A DNA stretch of 64,000 nucleotides. Source: Aurantiochytrium sp. KH105. Taxonomy: Eukaryota > Sar > Bigyra > Thraustochytrida > Thraustochytriidae. Location: NCBI GenBank assembly GCA_003116975.1, contig BGKB01000125.1, forward strand, positions 140,876-204,875, read 5' to 3'. Positions 10,696 to 20,559 of this stretch are shown here, in pieces. A program made the position numbers and the translations under genes. Position 1 is the first letter of the stretch; each line of letters starts with the position of its first letter. The notes under the pieces are model-generated. The model ran no database searches and had not been told where the DNA came from. It saw only the letters and a program-made list of their open reading frames with translations.

Positions 10696-13230
10696 TTAAA
10701 CAACGCGGATGGCAGCCGACGCGCTCGCGCCCGAACCCTGCGAGAGATTGTCATCGTCGACGGGGCGACCGGTCTGAGAAACACGCTTGGCGTTACGCAC
10801 AGAAGAGCGGACCTTGCACATCATGACAAGCACAATGACGAGGATGATCATGTCAATGACAGCAAAGATGAGAGCCGCCACAGCAATGGCGATGGCGGTG
10901 TCGACTTCATGGTGAATGTGGGAAGAGCTGTCATCATCATCATGGTCATGGTCATCATCGTCCTCGATCTCCGCAACTTGAGCAGAGAGTTCAGACGTGG
11001 TTGCGGTGAGGGCCTCATACTTGGTCTGAAGGTCCTCAATCGCCTGCTGAGAGACGACCTCGCGCTTCTCACTGATGACGTAGGGCCCGGCGCCGGTGAT
11101 AACCTGAGTGTCGGTCTCAAAGATGAACTCCTCGACGTCGTCGGGCATCTCGAGGTTGGCGAGGCCGTTCTCGCAGAGCTCGCGAATCGAGTCGGTAAGG
11201 GGCGAGAAGCTGTAGTCTTGCATGAGGGTCTGACCGAGGTCCGCGTCAAGAACATAGGTGAGGAAGGCCTTGAGCAGAGCGGCCGAAGAGCCCATGGTGC
11301 TGAGGTCTTCACGCACGTAAATGTACGAGACAAGAACGATGGGCCAGGCACCTTCGCCATCGGTGTCAATGAGGTTGACGCCGGAAAAGTCGGAGGTAAC
11401 GTTCGAGGGCCAGCCGTTGAAGGCGTCAGCGGCAGCGGCAATGCCGTCCGCGGAGGCCTGGACGAGGTCCCCGTTCTTGTTGTACATGTGAATCTCCGTA
11501 AGGGAATCCGGGTAGCCATGGCTGACGGAGAGGTAACCAATCGAGTACTCGGTGTCCTCGAGGTGGTCCTGAATGCCGCCAGAGCCGGCATCGGACTCGC
11601 AGGTGCCGGTGAGATCACAGGGCCAGGTGGAGAGCTTGGAGCCAACATTCGCCGCGATCCACTCGCTTTCGCACTGGCTGTTCATGTAGGTGGTGAAGCC
11701 CGAGGTGCTGCTCGAGCCCGAGGTGCGGTGGACAGCCTTGATGTCCTCATCAATGTCACGGATCCACTCGTTGTCCTCGTGCTCGTCGGCAAGTTCACTC
11801 CAAGTGGAGTAGCCGCCGTTGTAGATCTTGGCGAGGCCACAGGCGGAAATGACGAGCTTGCGGTCTTCCACGCTGCGGAGCTCCGGGATGTTGACGTACA
11901 CGGAGATGGCGCCAAAGGCAAAGGGGAACTGCGCAATGTTGTGGTGCTCGGTGATGGTCTCGTAGTCCTCGCTGTCAAAGGGGATGTCACCAGAGCCGAA
12001 CTGCGTGTAGGGGAGGTAGGCCGTGGAGGAGTCGCCGAGCATCTCGGCCTGACCGTCACCGCTGCCAATGGCACGGTAAGACATCTTGATGGGGATGCGG
12101 GTGCCCGAGTGGAAGAGGTCAAAGACGTGCCAGAAAAAAGAGGACGGGTTCGTCGTACCACTGCCGTGAAGGGTAATGGTGGACGAGGAGTAGAGGTCCG
12201 AGACCTCGGTAAAGGCAATGATGGTACCAAGAAGGGTGACTTCGGCTTCAGCGTTGTCTGCGACATCCTTTTGGTCGCCGACCACGTGAGCGCCACCGAA
12301 GAGATAGACGGTGTCGCCAATGGTGGCGGCGGGGAAGCGGAAGCGCTGCTCGTCGAGCTCACCGGCGTGGCGCCACTCGTCCTGGTGCAGGACCTCGATC
12401 GTCTCGAGCTCGGCGCCCGTGGTCTGGCCGCCAAAGACGTAGAGGCGGTCGTTGAGGACAGCGGCAGCCTTGTCACCGCGAGGCTTGGTGAGCGAGGCGT
12501 TCTCGAGGGTCCACGTGTTCTCGTTGGGGTCAAAGCGCTCCAAAGTGGCAATGTGCTCGAACGATGCGCCGTAGCCGCCAATGACGTACGCCTCACCGTC
12601 AAAGACGACGGAGCCAGCATCGGCGCGGGCCTCGTTGAGTTGGGCGCCGGTCACGCTGATGGCAGTCTCGGTGATGGCAATGGTGCTGCTGACCGGAGCC
12701 CAGTCAGCGCCCCAGCCGCCGGTGTAGTAGACGGTGTCGCCGAGACCGAAGGCGGTGCCGTCGGCGATGCCGGAGTCAAGCTGGAGGGCCGAGGGGGACT
12801 CCCAGGTGTTGGTTGAAGGATCGTAGATGTCGACCTCGACGGGGTAGTCGCTGTTGTTCGTGGATACGCCGCCGACGACGACGACCTTGCCGTTGGACAG
12901 GGCAGCGGCGCCGTGGCGGAAGCGCGGGCGGGGTGCGTCCGCCACCTCAACGAGGATCTCATCCGAGGTGAGCGCGTTGGGGTCAAACAGGTAGGCCTTG
13001 GCGGAGACGTCGGTGCATTCGCCGTCGACCTTGACCTGCGCAAAGCAGCCTCCGAAGAGGAAGACCTTGGTGCCGTCCTCGACGAGGGTGGCGGTGAAGT
13101 CAGACATCTCCTGGGGAAGCGTCGTGCTCAGGGACTCTACGGTGTGCTGCATGGGCTCCACGAAAGCCGCCGCGGCGACCTGTGCGAGCGCGCCGGCCGC
13201 GACGGCCAGGACTGCGCCCTTGGTCATCAT
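10696..13230 (-). CDS. Membrane-anchored Kelch-propeller / PstS-like phosphate-binding fusion
   Basis: 844 residues. Start chosen at the first of two ATGs (13230), giving a classic signal peptide (hydrophobic residues 5-22). Residues about 40-330 form Kelch repeats (VFLFGG, VVVVGG, AYVIGG, LYVFGG, VYLFGG spaced by about 50). Residues about 349-720 resemble the bacterial periplasmic phosphate-binding protein PstS: the opening TITLHGSGTTNP, then RAIGSGDGQ, FGSGDIPF and RTSGSSSTSG at the places where PstS holds phosphate. Then come a coiled coil (728-755), an Asp/His-rich hinge (756-774), one transmembrane helix (about 778-804) and a 40-residue cytosolic tail. Topology suggests a cell-surface phosphate binder. 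PstS-like domains do occur in eukaryotic algae and protists; the Kelch fusion is what is unusual. Whether it binds phosphate is inference. Confidence 0.85.
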   Translation of the reverse strand: MMTKGAVLAVAAGALAQVAAAAFVEPMQHTVESLSTTLPQEMSDFTATLVEDGTKVFLFGGCFAQVKVDGECTDVSAKAYLFDPNALTSDEILVEVADAPRPRFRHGAAALSNGKVVVVGGVSTNNSDYPVEVDIYDPSTNTWESPSALQLDSGIADGTAFGLGDTVYYTGGWGADWAPVSSTIAITETAISVTGAQLNEARADAGSVVFDGEAYVIGGYGASFEHIATLERFDPNENTWTLENASLTKPRGDKAAAVLNDRLYVFGGQTTGAELETIEVLHQDEWRHAGELDEQRFRFPAATIGDTVYLFGGAHVVGDQKDVADNAEAEVTLLGTIIAFTEVSDLYSSSTITLHGSGTTNPSSFFWHVFDLFHSGTRIPIKMSYRAIGSGDGQAEMLGDSSTAYLPYTQFGSGDIPFDSEDYETITEHHNIAQFPFAFGAISVYVNIPELRSVEDRKLVISACGLAKIYNGGYSTWSELADEHEDNEWIRDIDEDIKAVHRTSGSSSTSGFTTYMNSQCESEWIAANVGSKLSTWPCDLTGTCESDAGSGGIQDHLEDTEYSIGYLSVSHGYPDSLTEIHMYNKNGDLVQASADGIAAAADAFNGWPSNVTSDFSGVNLIDTDGEGAWPIVLVSYIYVREDLSTMGSSAALLKAFLTYVLDADLGQTLMQDYSFSPLTDSIRELCENGLANLEMPDDVEEFIFETDTQVITGAGPYVISEKREVVSQQAIEDLQTKYEALTATTSELSAQVAEIEDDDDHDHDDDDSSSHIHHEVDTAIAIAVAALIFAVIDMIILVIVLVMMCKVRSSVRNAKRVSQTGRPVDDDNLSQGSGASASAAIRVV

Positions 13231-13568
13231 CTTGTCTTGTCTTGCCTCTCCTTACAAGGCAACGATCGACAGAAGGAGCCGAATTCGCCTCCCACTTCAC
13301 CCGCGCTTGCGCCGCTTGCTGCTCGCCCCGGAGCTCGAGGTCGCCGGCGAGCGCTTGCCGTCGCCTTTCCCCGCCGCGCCCACGACCGCGAGCTTGTGCT
13401 GCTGCGCCACCACGCGCTGCCACAACAGCCACAGCGAGAGCGCGCCCGCAATCTTGCTCGCCCTCCGCGTTCCCGGTCTGTCGAGGCCCGCGGGGATCCA
13501 GAGAAAGCGGTCTGCCGCGCCTCGATCGATGATCGCTGTTGCTGCTTTCACTGTCGATCCACCAAGCC

Positions 13569-13643
<75 letters not shown>
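13569..13643. repeat. (ATCT)n microsatellite, about 19 copies
   Basis: An uninterrupted tetranucleotide run read directly, about 340 bases upstream of the Kelch-PstS start codon. Confidence 0.97.
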
Positions 13644-14369
13644 CACGAATGAAGCAATCAATGAACGAATGACTGGTCGAACGGGAGTTGGGTAGTAGTA
13701 CAGCAGCGCACGGCTGAAGAAAGAAAGAAAGAAAGGAAGAAAGAAGATGGAAACAAGCCAACCATCGACGGACCCGCGTGCCGCCCTCCCTGCAGGGCCG
13801 GGCGCGTGGTCTCCGCCGCGACTTCGAGCAGGAAGCTCGGCGACTGCAACCTCGCGTGCCGTGGCCGTCGACCGCGGCTCGCCGCGCCACGCGGCAGAAG
13901 CGACCGAGCTTGCAACGCGTGGTTGGTTGGGTTTCTTTCGTGGCCAGCGTCGCGTCGCGAATCCTGCTTTCGGAGGGCGGCAGAGAGAAAGGAAATCTTT
14001 CCTTCCTTCGATCGATCCTGCTTTTCCTTTTATTTCACTCTCGGCACCTTCCACCCCTCTCCCCGCAGCGCCTTAATCTCGACTTTGTTTACCCGCAGAC
14101 GGTTGGCGGGGGTTAGCAGGGATGTGGGGAAGGGGAAAGGAGAGCTAGCTGGAGAAAGAGGAGGGAAAGAGGGTGTCTCCACTGGAAAAGGCGCCGACGC
14201 GCTGGCTTCGTGATGCGCGTGCCCACCGGGACAGAGCCTGCACTGTGGCGCGATCCCTATACCTTATTCACTGTGCTCAATTCAGCCACATCTCCTTCCC
14301 TTATTCTTCCTTTGTGGGTCGACTAAACACGTCTCCACTGTCAGATGCGGGGCAGCTTAGAGGGTGCGG

Positions 14370-14477
14370 CCAATAAGGCCAGTACCCCCATATAAATCAC
14401 CCACTTCCTCCTCCGCGTTCGTATTTCCCGCCGCCCTATTTTAAGGCGGCTCCGTGCTGGGACGCCCCGCAGCACGG
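14370..14477 (+). promoter_or_regulatory. Orphan promoter-like site followed by two hairpins
   Basis: CCAAT at 14370-14374 and TATAAAT at 14391-14397 are spaced like a core promoter. About 35 bases downstream comes a 6-bp hairpin (GCCGCC 14430-14435 with GGCGGC 14445-14450). Immediately after is an 8-bp hairpin (CCGTGCTG 14452-14459 with CAGCACGG 14470-14477). An ATG follows at 14479, but the frame it opens is low-complexity. This could be the 5' end of a non-coding transcript; that is inference. Confidence 0.35.
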
Positions 14478-14860
14478 CATGTTGCGTTCTCCCTCTCCCC
14501 CCTCACCCCTTCGACTTCCATTCCGGCCGGCAAATCAACTTTTCCCCCCTTTCCACCCCCCCCTGCCGTGCTGGCCGAGAGAGAAAGAAGAAAGAAAAGC
14601 AATCGATCGATCGCTCCATCTCCCCCTCTCTCCAAACAAACCCGCGCGCGACTGCGCTTTCCGCCCCACCGTGCCGCGCCCCTCCCGTGCTGGCGACCCC
14701 CGTTGGGACGCGCGCTCGCCGCACCAGGCTCCGGGCCGGGCCGCTTGGCGCGCGATTCAGAGCGGCACGAGGTGCTGCTGCGTTCAATTCGGGTCCCTCG
14801 AAGATCGCTCGTCTTCCTTCCTTTCTTTCATGCTTTCATTCTTTCTTCTTTGCTTTGGTC

Positions 14861-14893
14861 TTGTCTTGTCTTGTCTTGTCTTGTCTTGTCTTG
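14861..14893. repeat. (TTGTC)n pentanucleotide repeat
   Basis: Six perfect TTGTC copies plus a partial one, read directly. Confidence 0.95.
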
Positions 14894-15327
14894 GTCGCGC
14901 ACAAGTTTCAAGCAGTCGAGCGAGGATCTTCCCCGCCGTGGCATCTGCTGATGGCCACGCTGACGCGGACCGCCGCGTTTCTTGGCCGGACGAGTGTCTG
15001 CGTCTGCGTCTGCGTCTGCGTCCCGCGACCATCCGTTGCTCGGGCCCGCGCGGCTGCGGCGCTTCGAGCGCTCGCCGCGAGGCACGTCATCCACCATGGC
15101 CATCCATCCGCCATCCACGCGCCGGCCCCACAGTCGCCATTCTGCACTTGCACGGCCTATTCCCCACTTGCGCGGGCCGCTTTGTTCCACTTCTGCGCGC
15201 CGGACTTCTTCCGCTCCTCTTCCTTTCCGGGCGCCGCCTCTTCCTTTTCCGCGCTTCCTCTTCCTTTTCTCAAACGTCTCCTTTTTCATCGCGCTCCTGC
15301 CCTCGCCGCCGCCGCCTTCACGCGGCG

Positions 15328-15409
15328 CTCTCGTCTCGTCTCGTCTCGTCTCGTTTCGACTCGACTCGTCTCGACTCGTCTCGGCTCGACTCGCGTCGAC
15401 TCGACTCGC
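15328..15409. repeat. (TCTCG/ACTCG)n pentanucleotide array
   Basis: About 80 bases of pentamers alternating between TCTCG and ACTCG. The reverse complement is the same family as the array at 37616-37860. Confidence 0.9.
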
Positions 15410-16583
15410 CCGGCTTCATCGCCTTCCTCGATCTGCAGCTGCGCCGCTGCCGCTTGCAAGTTTTTTTTTGGTCATGGTCGGTTGGTCCTGCTTTCGAGTA
15501 AGCGCGTTCCAGCTCAAGTTGGGGCAGCGGTTTCTGCCCCTGCTCGCCGAATCCGCCTCGTGCCCGCGAGCTGCGCTGCTCGTGCTCGCTCCAAGACCGG
15601 TCTCGCGCCGACTTGCGCTTTCGCATGGCACGCTCGCAGCCGCTCCGCGCGTCTTGAGCATGATGGCATGCCGACGGTTGGCTCGTCAGAGGCCACGGAG
15701 CAGGGCTGGCTGGCAGGCAGGCTGGACCGGGACGGTCGACATGTGAAATCCAGGCTGTTCAGGAGCCGGGGCCGAAACGTGCGCGCGTGCGTGCGTACGT
15801 GCGTGCGTGCGTCTGCGTGTCGCAGGCGACGATGTCGGTCCGGACGAAGGAATGAGGGAGAGATGAGATTAAGCCCAGGGCGAAGGAAGGAATACAATGA
15901 TCGTCATCAGCAGCTGCAGCGCCATGGATGAAGTGAAAAGAGAGGTTGTAGAAAAAGGATGGCATCCTCACTTGTTTGCAACCGCCGTGCTGCTCGTCGC
16001 AGTCGGTTCAAAGAGGTAATCAGGGAAGATTGTGTTCGATACACCGACCAAATGGTCCACTGAGCGTTGATCGTCTGTGTGCTTCAAGATCTCATCAAGA
16101 TCTCGGCGAGAAGTTTAGCTACGTTCTAGTCTCACAACACTAAAAATGTGTTCATGAAATCACTTGCAGCAGCTGCAGCTGCTGTTGCAGCAAGCATGTC
16201 TGTCATATGACATTAGACGCACTGCACACACTGACGGAAGCGGTATTCAAGGTTCTCTCTCCACTGGGATTTTCACAAGTGTAGCAAAATCTCGCCAAAG
16301 TCCCAGGTTTCTCTCATATTTCGACCATTGGCGGCATCCACAAGGACGACTGATCTTAGCTGTAGCCATCCTAGTTTGGTAGAAGTGGCAACGCAAACAA
16401 CAAGAAGCCTGTCTCAAGGTGCCATGCTTTGCTATGGTAATTTTTATTTTTTTATGGACGAATAAAAACGTTTTTTACAGCAGCAGGAGCACCAGCCGCC
16501 AGCAGCAGCATCTCATCGTGCGACAATTCTGCCTCTTTGCGTGCGTGCGTGGGTGCGTGCGTGCGAGTGAGTCCGCGTCGAAG

Positions 16584-17444
16584 ATGCCGCCAACGCCGCT
16601 TCCATGGACCTGCGTAGCCCGCGGCGTCGGCAAAGGGCGATTCGCTTTGGTGGCCGGCCTTAACGTTCTCGAGGACGATGTCAAGCTCGTGAGGGAGACG
16701 GCCAGCGCCGTCGCCGAAGCCGCGCGAGAGGCGGGCCTCGGTCAGGTCGTCTTCAAGGCCTCGTGGGACAAGGCCAACCGCACGAGCGCCTCGAGCTTTC
16801 GCGGACCTGGCCTTCAACGTGGTCTCGAGCTCCTCGCCGAAGCCAAAGACGCCTCCGGCCTCCCCGTCGTCACAGACGTTCACGAGACATCCCACGTGGA
16901 CGCCGTAGCCGAGGTGGCCGATGTTTTGCAAATTCCATCCTTTTTGTGCCGTCAAACAGATCTCCTCTCCGCAGCGGCGCGCACGGGTCGAGGCGTGCAC
17001 ATAAAGCGCGGCCAAATGGTCGGCCCAGGCGTCATGGGTCACGCCGTGGAAAAGTGCCGCCTCGCGGGCAATGATCAGGTCGCCGTGTGCGAGCGCGGGA
17101 TCATGCTCGGTCTCGACCAACTCGCCTTTGATCCTCGCCAGGTGATCTACCTGCAGCGAGCCTGTGGACCCGAGGTACCCGTTCTTGTTGATGCAACGCA
17201 CGCGTGCCAAGCGCCACCTTCGGGAAGTGCAGGAAAAAGTGGCGGCGATCGCTCGCTTGTTGCCATCACTGCACGCGCGGCCATTGCCGCTGGCGCGGAT
17301 GGAGTCTTTCTCGAGGTCCACCCGGGAAACGCGCCCTGCGATCCAGCTGTGCAGCTTCATCCGCGCGAGCTCTTGCCACTTTTGCAAACGCTCAACGCCA
17401 TTGCTGCGGCCGTAGACTCTCCCTCTTCCCCTGCGGCGCCTTGA
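16584..17444 (+). CDS. kdsA: 2-dehydro-3-deoxyphosphooctonate aldolase (KDO-8-phosphate synthase)
   Basis: 286 residues, about the family's normal length (280-290). The enzyme condenses phosphoenolpyruvate with arabinose-5-phosphate to give KDO-8-phosphate, a step of KDO synthesis used by Gram-negative bacteria and by plants and some algae for cell-wall sugar. Signature motifs seen in order: LVAGLNVLE (23-31), VVFKASWDKANRTS with FRGPGL, VVTDVHE, RQTDLL, IKRGQMVGPGVMG, CERG, VDATHACQ and EVHPGNAPCDPA. Asn27 in the NVLE motif is the residue found in metal-independent enzymes, where metal-dependent ones have Cys. Start chosen at the ATG at 16584; the frame is open upstream but reads repeat sequence. 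No other KDO gene is in the window. Base composition matches the neighbours, giving no sign of recent transfer. It is convergent with the RDM1-like gene. Confidence 0.93.
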   Translation: MPPTPLPWTCVARGVGKGRFALVAGLNVLEDDVKLVRETASAVAEAAREAGLGQVVFKASWDKANRTSASSFRGPGLQRGLELLAEAKDASGLPVVTDVHETSHVDAVAEVADVLQIPSFLCRQTDLLSAAARTGRGVHIKRGQMVGPGVMGHAVEKCRLAGNDQVAVCERGIMLGLDQLAFDPRQVIYLQRACGPEVPVLVDATHACQAPPSGSAGKSGGDRSLVAITARAAIAAGADGVFLEVHPGNAPCDPAVQLHPRELLPLLQTLNAIAAAVDSPSSPAAP

Positions 17445-17502
17445 GCTTTTCTTTTTGGTTCTTCTTTTACAAGAGAAAGGACTCTCAATGACATGCACTC
17501 AC

Positions 17503-18405
17503 TCACGCCTCGCGATAGACTGCCACGAGCTCGCGAATCCGATTCCGCGGAAGTGCACGCGTAACGAGACGTATCTGCAAAAAGCAGGCGACACGGGCTA
17601 CGTTAAAGGTATTGTGCATGGCCTCGCCAAGGTGGCGGAAATGTCGCGGTGGGACCCGTGCCGCCTCGAGATCCTTGCGGAGAGCTTCGCGTTGCGTCTC
17701 GTCGAGTGTCACGACCGCAGGCGCTGCCCCGAGGACATTTTCCTCGCCATCCTCGTAGATGGAGAACCCGGTGCCGACGACGCGTAGTCCATGCATTGGC
17801 AGCTCGAGGATTGCTCGTGTTCGCAGCACAACGCGGCCATCATCATCAAGACGCAAGAGGGCCACGGGTCGTGGCTCTGCCGTGAGTTTGTAGCGTCCAA
17901 TCATCTTGTCCAGCACAACGCAACACTTGCCGACTGGCATGGGCACGCGCGGGTTCGCACGATCTTCGGGCCGAGATTCGCGCACAGAGAACTCTCGTTG
18001 TCCGCGATGGTGGGTCTGGAGTTTGCGCGCCGCCTCCGCATCTGACGCAAAGTAAAACCGCACAAGCGCCACCTTCTCGTGGACCACTCTGACACTGTAC
18101 ACCAGTCCAAACGATGAAAAGTAGTTCATAAGCCACGACTGCACGTCATCTTCCTCGAGCCGCCTGTTCGTGTCCTCCTCCTCCTCGTCGTCATCCTCCG
18201 CGTCCTTGTCGTCGTCGTCGTCGTCGTTGTCGTCTGCATCCTTTTCGACCTTGACCGTGGGCTTGGGCCTTGATCGGGCGCCCGGCAACGGGCTCACAAC
18301 GACCGTATGCGTAAGATCAGGGGTCCAAAAGTCCACCACCTCGTGCCGGCCGACGCACAGCTGCTGCGGCTCGCGCTCGCCGCCCTCCGGCTGTCTGCAC
18401 TCCAT
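17503..18405 (-). CDS. RDM1-like protein (RAD52-motif / RRM-containing)
   Basis: 300 residues from the first in-frame ATG (18405) to the stop at 17503. N-terminal part about 1-55, then an acidic spacer of Asp/Glu/Lys (about 56-85), then an RRM-like segment at about 90-145 with LMNYFSSFGLVYSVRVVHE and VALVRFYFASDAEAARK, very like human RDM1 (FSQFGLLYSVRV, VIKFYSARAA). The C-terminal half (about 160-300), with PVALLRLDDDGRVVLRTRAI and later LGEAMHNTFNVARVACFLQI, fits the RAD52-motif region only loosely. RDM1 binds single- and double-stranded DNA and RNA and is linked to DNA-damage response in vertebrates; function here is inferred. The acidic insert splits the domain from the N-terminus, unlike the human protein. 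Confidence 0.7.
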   Translation of the reverse strand: MECRQPEGGEREPQQLCVGRHEVVDFWTPDLTHTVVVSPLPGARSRPKPTVKVEKDADDNDDDDDDKDAEDDDEEEEDTNRRLEEDDVQSWLMNYFSSFGLVYSVRVVHEKVALVRFYFASDAEAARKLQTHHRGQREFSVRESRPEDRANPRVPMPVGKCCVVLDKMIGRYKLTAEPRPVALLRLDDDGRVVLRTRAILELPMHGLRVVGTGFSIYEDGEENVLGAAPAVVTLDETQREALRKDLEAARVPPRHFRHLGEAMHNTFNVARVACFLQIRLVTRALPRNRIRELVAVYREA

Positions 18406-18949
18406 CGCGCTCGCGTCTCTGCGCTCCTGCCTCTCCTGTTGCAAATTTGAGCCACGGAACTGACCAACAATGCGTTGCGCTGCGATGCGTTGCGCTCATT
18501 TTTTTCCCATCACCTTTCCGTGCTGGAGGTCCTGGCTGCTGCAGCTGCTGCTGCTGATATTACTTTCGTGTAATTTGATCATTGATCATGTTGGGTCCGA
18601 GTATGGAGCAAGACTTGAGGCGACGAGCGAACGTAGCAGTAGACAGACAGACGAAAGTTCATTTTTGCATTCGAACAGGCATCACAGTCAGGTCATTCAT
18701 GCATAGTCTCAGTTGACAGCTGGAAGTCATCAAGCATAATTTGAAGCCATGAATTGTAAATAATGGCCAAGGCAAACGTCGGTCACCTTTGTCATTTCGC
18801 ACACAACGTTCGTTCGCAACGCCAAGATTATTCCCTTCACACATCAGTCAATCAAGCACTTTGTCATTCGTTCGTTCAAGGGCCCGACTCACATCGGGTC
18901 GATAAAATAGTTTACTACTAAGCTTCAGCTATTCTTGTTTGCTTTCTTC
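18406..18949. other. Spacer between RDM1-like gene and disordered-protein gene
   Basis: 544 bases upstream of the RDM1-like start and downstream of the next minus-strand gene. It has a TGCGTTGCG-type short duplication at 18470-18496 and is otherwise featureless. Confidence 0.4.
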
Positions 18950-19564
18950 TTACTGGAGAGTAGCGGCGGCCTCCTTGGCGGCGTGCTCCTTGTCAAGAGG
19001 ATCGTTGAGGTAGTTGCCCTCCTTGCCGTCGGCGCCGTCGGCCATGGCCTTCTTGGCGGCATCAACCTTGTCGCTGTCGGGGGCGCCCGAGGGCACCGAG
19101 GGCTTGACGCCCTGCATGAGCGTGGCCTTGTCGCCAGCGACAGCGCGCTTGCGCTCCTTCTCCTGCTGTGCCTCCTCGAGCTCCTTGATCTGCGAGTCGA
19201 GAGCCTGGGGCTCGCCCTTGAAGGTGTCCTTCTCCTGCACATTCTCGGGCTTGACGGTCTCGGGGAAGGCGCGCGCTGTGTCGTCGGCGGGGAGGGTCTC
19301 GAGGATCTTCTTCTTGTCGCCCACGGGCGCGTTGCGGTCGGCGGCACTCTGCGCAAGGGATCCCTCCTCGCGCTTGCTGCCCTCGTTCTCGAGCGCCTGC
19401 GTCTCCACAAAGTCCGTGGTGCCGGCAAGCTGATCCTCGGCCAGCTGTGCGGCGCCGGCCTTGCTGTTCTTCATGTGGCCCGTCTGCGACGCCACGATGT
19501 CCTTCTGCGCGGCCATCTCGTCCGCCTTGGCGCCAAGCTGCGCGTTCTCCTCGGCGTAGCCCAT
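18950..19564 (-). CDS. Hydrophilic, probably disordered protein of unknown function
   Basis: 204 residues beginning MGYAEENAQLGAKADEMAAQ (ATG 19564) and ending at the stop at 18950. The composition is rich in Ala, Glu, Lys, Asp and Gln, almost without aromatic or Cys residues, with no signal peptide or membrane helix. A Lys/Glu-rich helix (IKELEEAQQEKERKRAVAGD, about 123-145) may form a short coiled coil. The overall look resembles LEA-type or stress-related hydrophilins, but I do not recognise a family. Codon use (strong GC third position, CTC/GAG/AAG) is that of a well-expressed gene. The frame stays open upstream of the chosen ATG to 19762; that part is Arg/Ala low-complexity and is treated as 5' leader. 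Confidence 0.65.
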   Translation of the reverse strand: MGYAEENAQLGAKADEMAAQKDIVASQTGHMKNSKAGAAQLAEDQLAGTTDFVETQALENEGSKREEGSLAQSAADRNAPVGDKKKILETLPADDTARAFPETVKPENVQEKDTFKGEPQALDSQIKELEEAQQEKERKRAVAGDKATLMQGVKPSVPSGAPDSDKVDAAKKAMADGADGKEGNYLNDPLDKEHAAKEAAATLQ

Positions 19565-20498
19565 GATCTCTCCTTCTTCCTCCTCTTCTTCTCTTTCTAC
19601 GACGGCGGCGGCGGCGACGTGCTTGCTGTTGCTAGCTCGCTTGCTCTTGGCTTCTTTTCGAGTTCTGGATTGCGATTCTGGTTTGCTGCTCCCGCGACGC
19701 GCAGCCAGACCGGTGCGGCCGCCGCCCCTCGCAGCCAGCAGGCTGAGGCCCATGTGCCGCAATTGGAACCGTGCCCGCGACTCTCAGCCTGACCCCGCTG
19801 CCGGTAGCGCAGCTCCTCCCGAAGCGAAGCGTCCGGAATCTCGCCCTCTCCAGCATGTCTGCGTGCGTGCGTGGGAGCGTGCGTGGGAGCGTGCGCGTGC
19901 GCGTGCGTGCCTCAAAACATGCACGAATGCTACTGCTGCTGCAGCTGCAGCTGCTGCTCCTCGTGGTCGTCATTCGCCACGCGGCGAGATTATGGATGAG
20001 CCTGCTTGCAGCATCCTCGCATTCTCGCCCTCACGCTAAACGGGCCTCGCCTCCTCTGCCTCCATCTCTGCTTCCCTTCCCGACTTCGCGCCCCCGCGAC
20101 CGTGAGGCGCTGCCCGCCCGAGCGTTGTCGCGCACCGCCTCGGCAAACCTCGTGCGCCATGTCTCCCTCGTTCCCGCGCTCCAGGCCCTCCCAGCCCAGA
20201 CGAGAAAAGCAAGCAAGCAAGCGAGCAAGCGAGCAAGCAAGCTCGTATCTACACTACACGCTCCCGCCGCCGCCGACGCTGCGCAAAGCGCTCGCTCGCT
20301 CGCTCGCTCGCCCGCGCACGGGGCCCGGCTCCGCCTCGAAGCTCTGCGCGCTTGTTCTGCAGCTGCCAGCGTGCGCTTGTTCTGGCTGCTGCTTTGGCGA
20401 GGGGCGCATCGAGGTGGGACGCTTTCTTCTGTTCTTTCTCTCCGTACTGCCCCGCGCGCGCGTTCTCGCGTGAGCCTCGCGAGCGAGCCGAAGCGCGC

Positions 20499-20559
<61 letters not shown>

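Larger units (their letters stand above)
13231..16583. other. Repeat-rich divergent spacer upstream of Kelch-PstS and kdsA
   Basis: 3.35 kb without a convincing protein gene. It holds an ATCT array, a TTGTC array, a TCTCG/ACTCG array, a GTCTGC tract near 14996-15025, GTGC tracts near 15780-15815, and an isolated CCAAT/TATA site with two hairpins (listed separately). Long reading frames on both strands are Arg/Pro/Ser-rich translations of repeats and resemble nothing. A near-palindromic CAGCTG cluster lies at about 16164-16195. Confidence 0.5.

Noticed and set aside
10672..12816. A 714-codon plus-strand frame with acidic, regular-looking sequence
   Set aside because: It lies exactly antisense to the Kelch-PstS gene, whose own frame has a signal peptide, domains and a membrane helix. 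The antisense frame is a by-product of GC-rich codon use.
13297..13551. An 84-codon minus-strand frame ending next to a GTGAAG site upstream of Kelch-PstS, possible first exon
   Set aside because: The downstream ATG already gives a proper signal peptide, so an extra N-terminal exon would bury it. More likely 5' leader sequence.
14479..15501. A 340-codon plus-strand frame opening just after the promoter-like hairpins
   Set aside because: Translation is Arg/Ser/Pro low-complexity with repeat-derived segments, no family likeness; two other frames are open over the same stretch.
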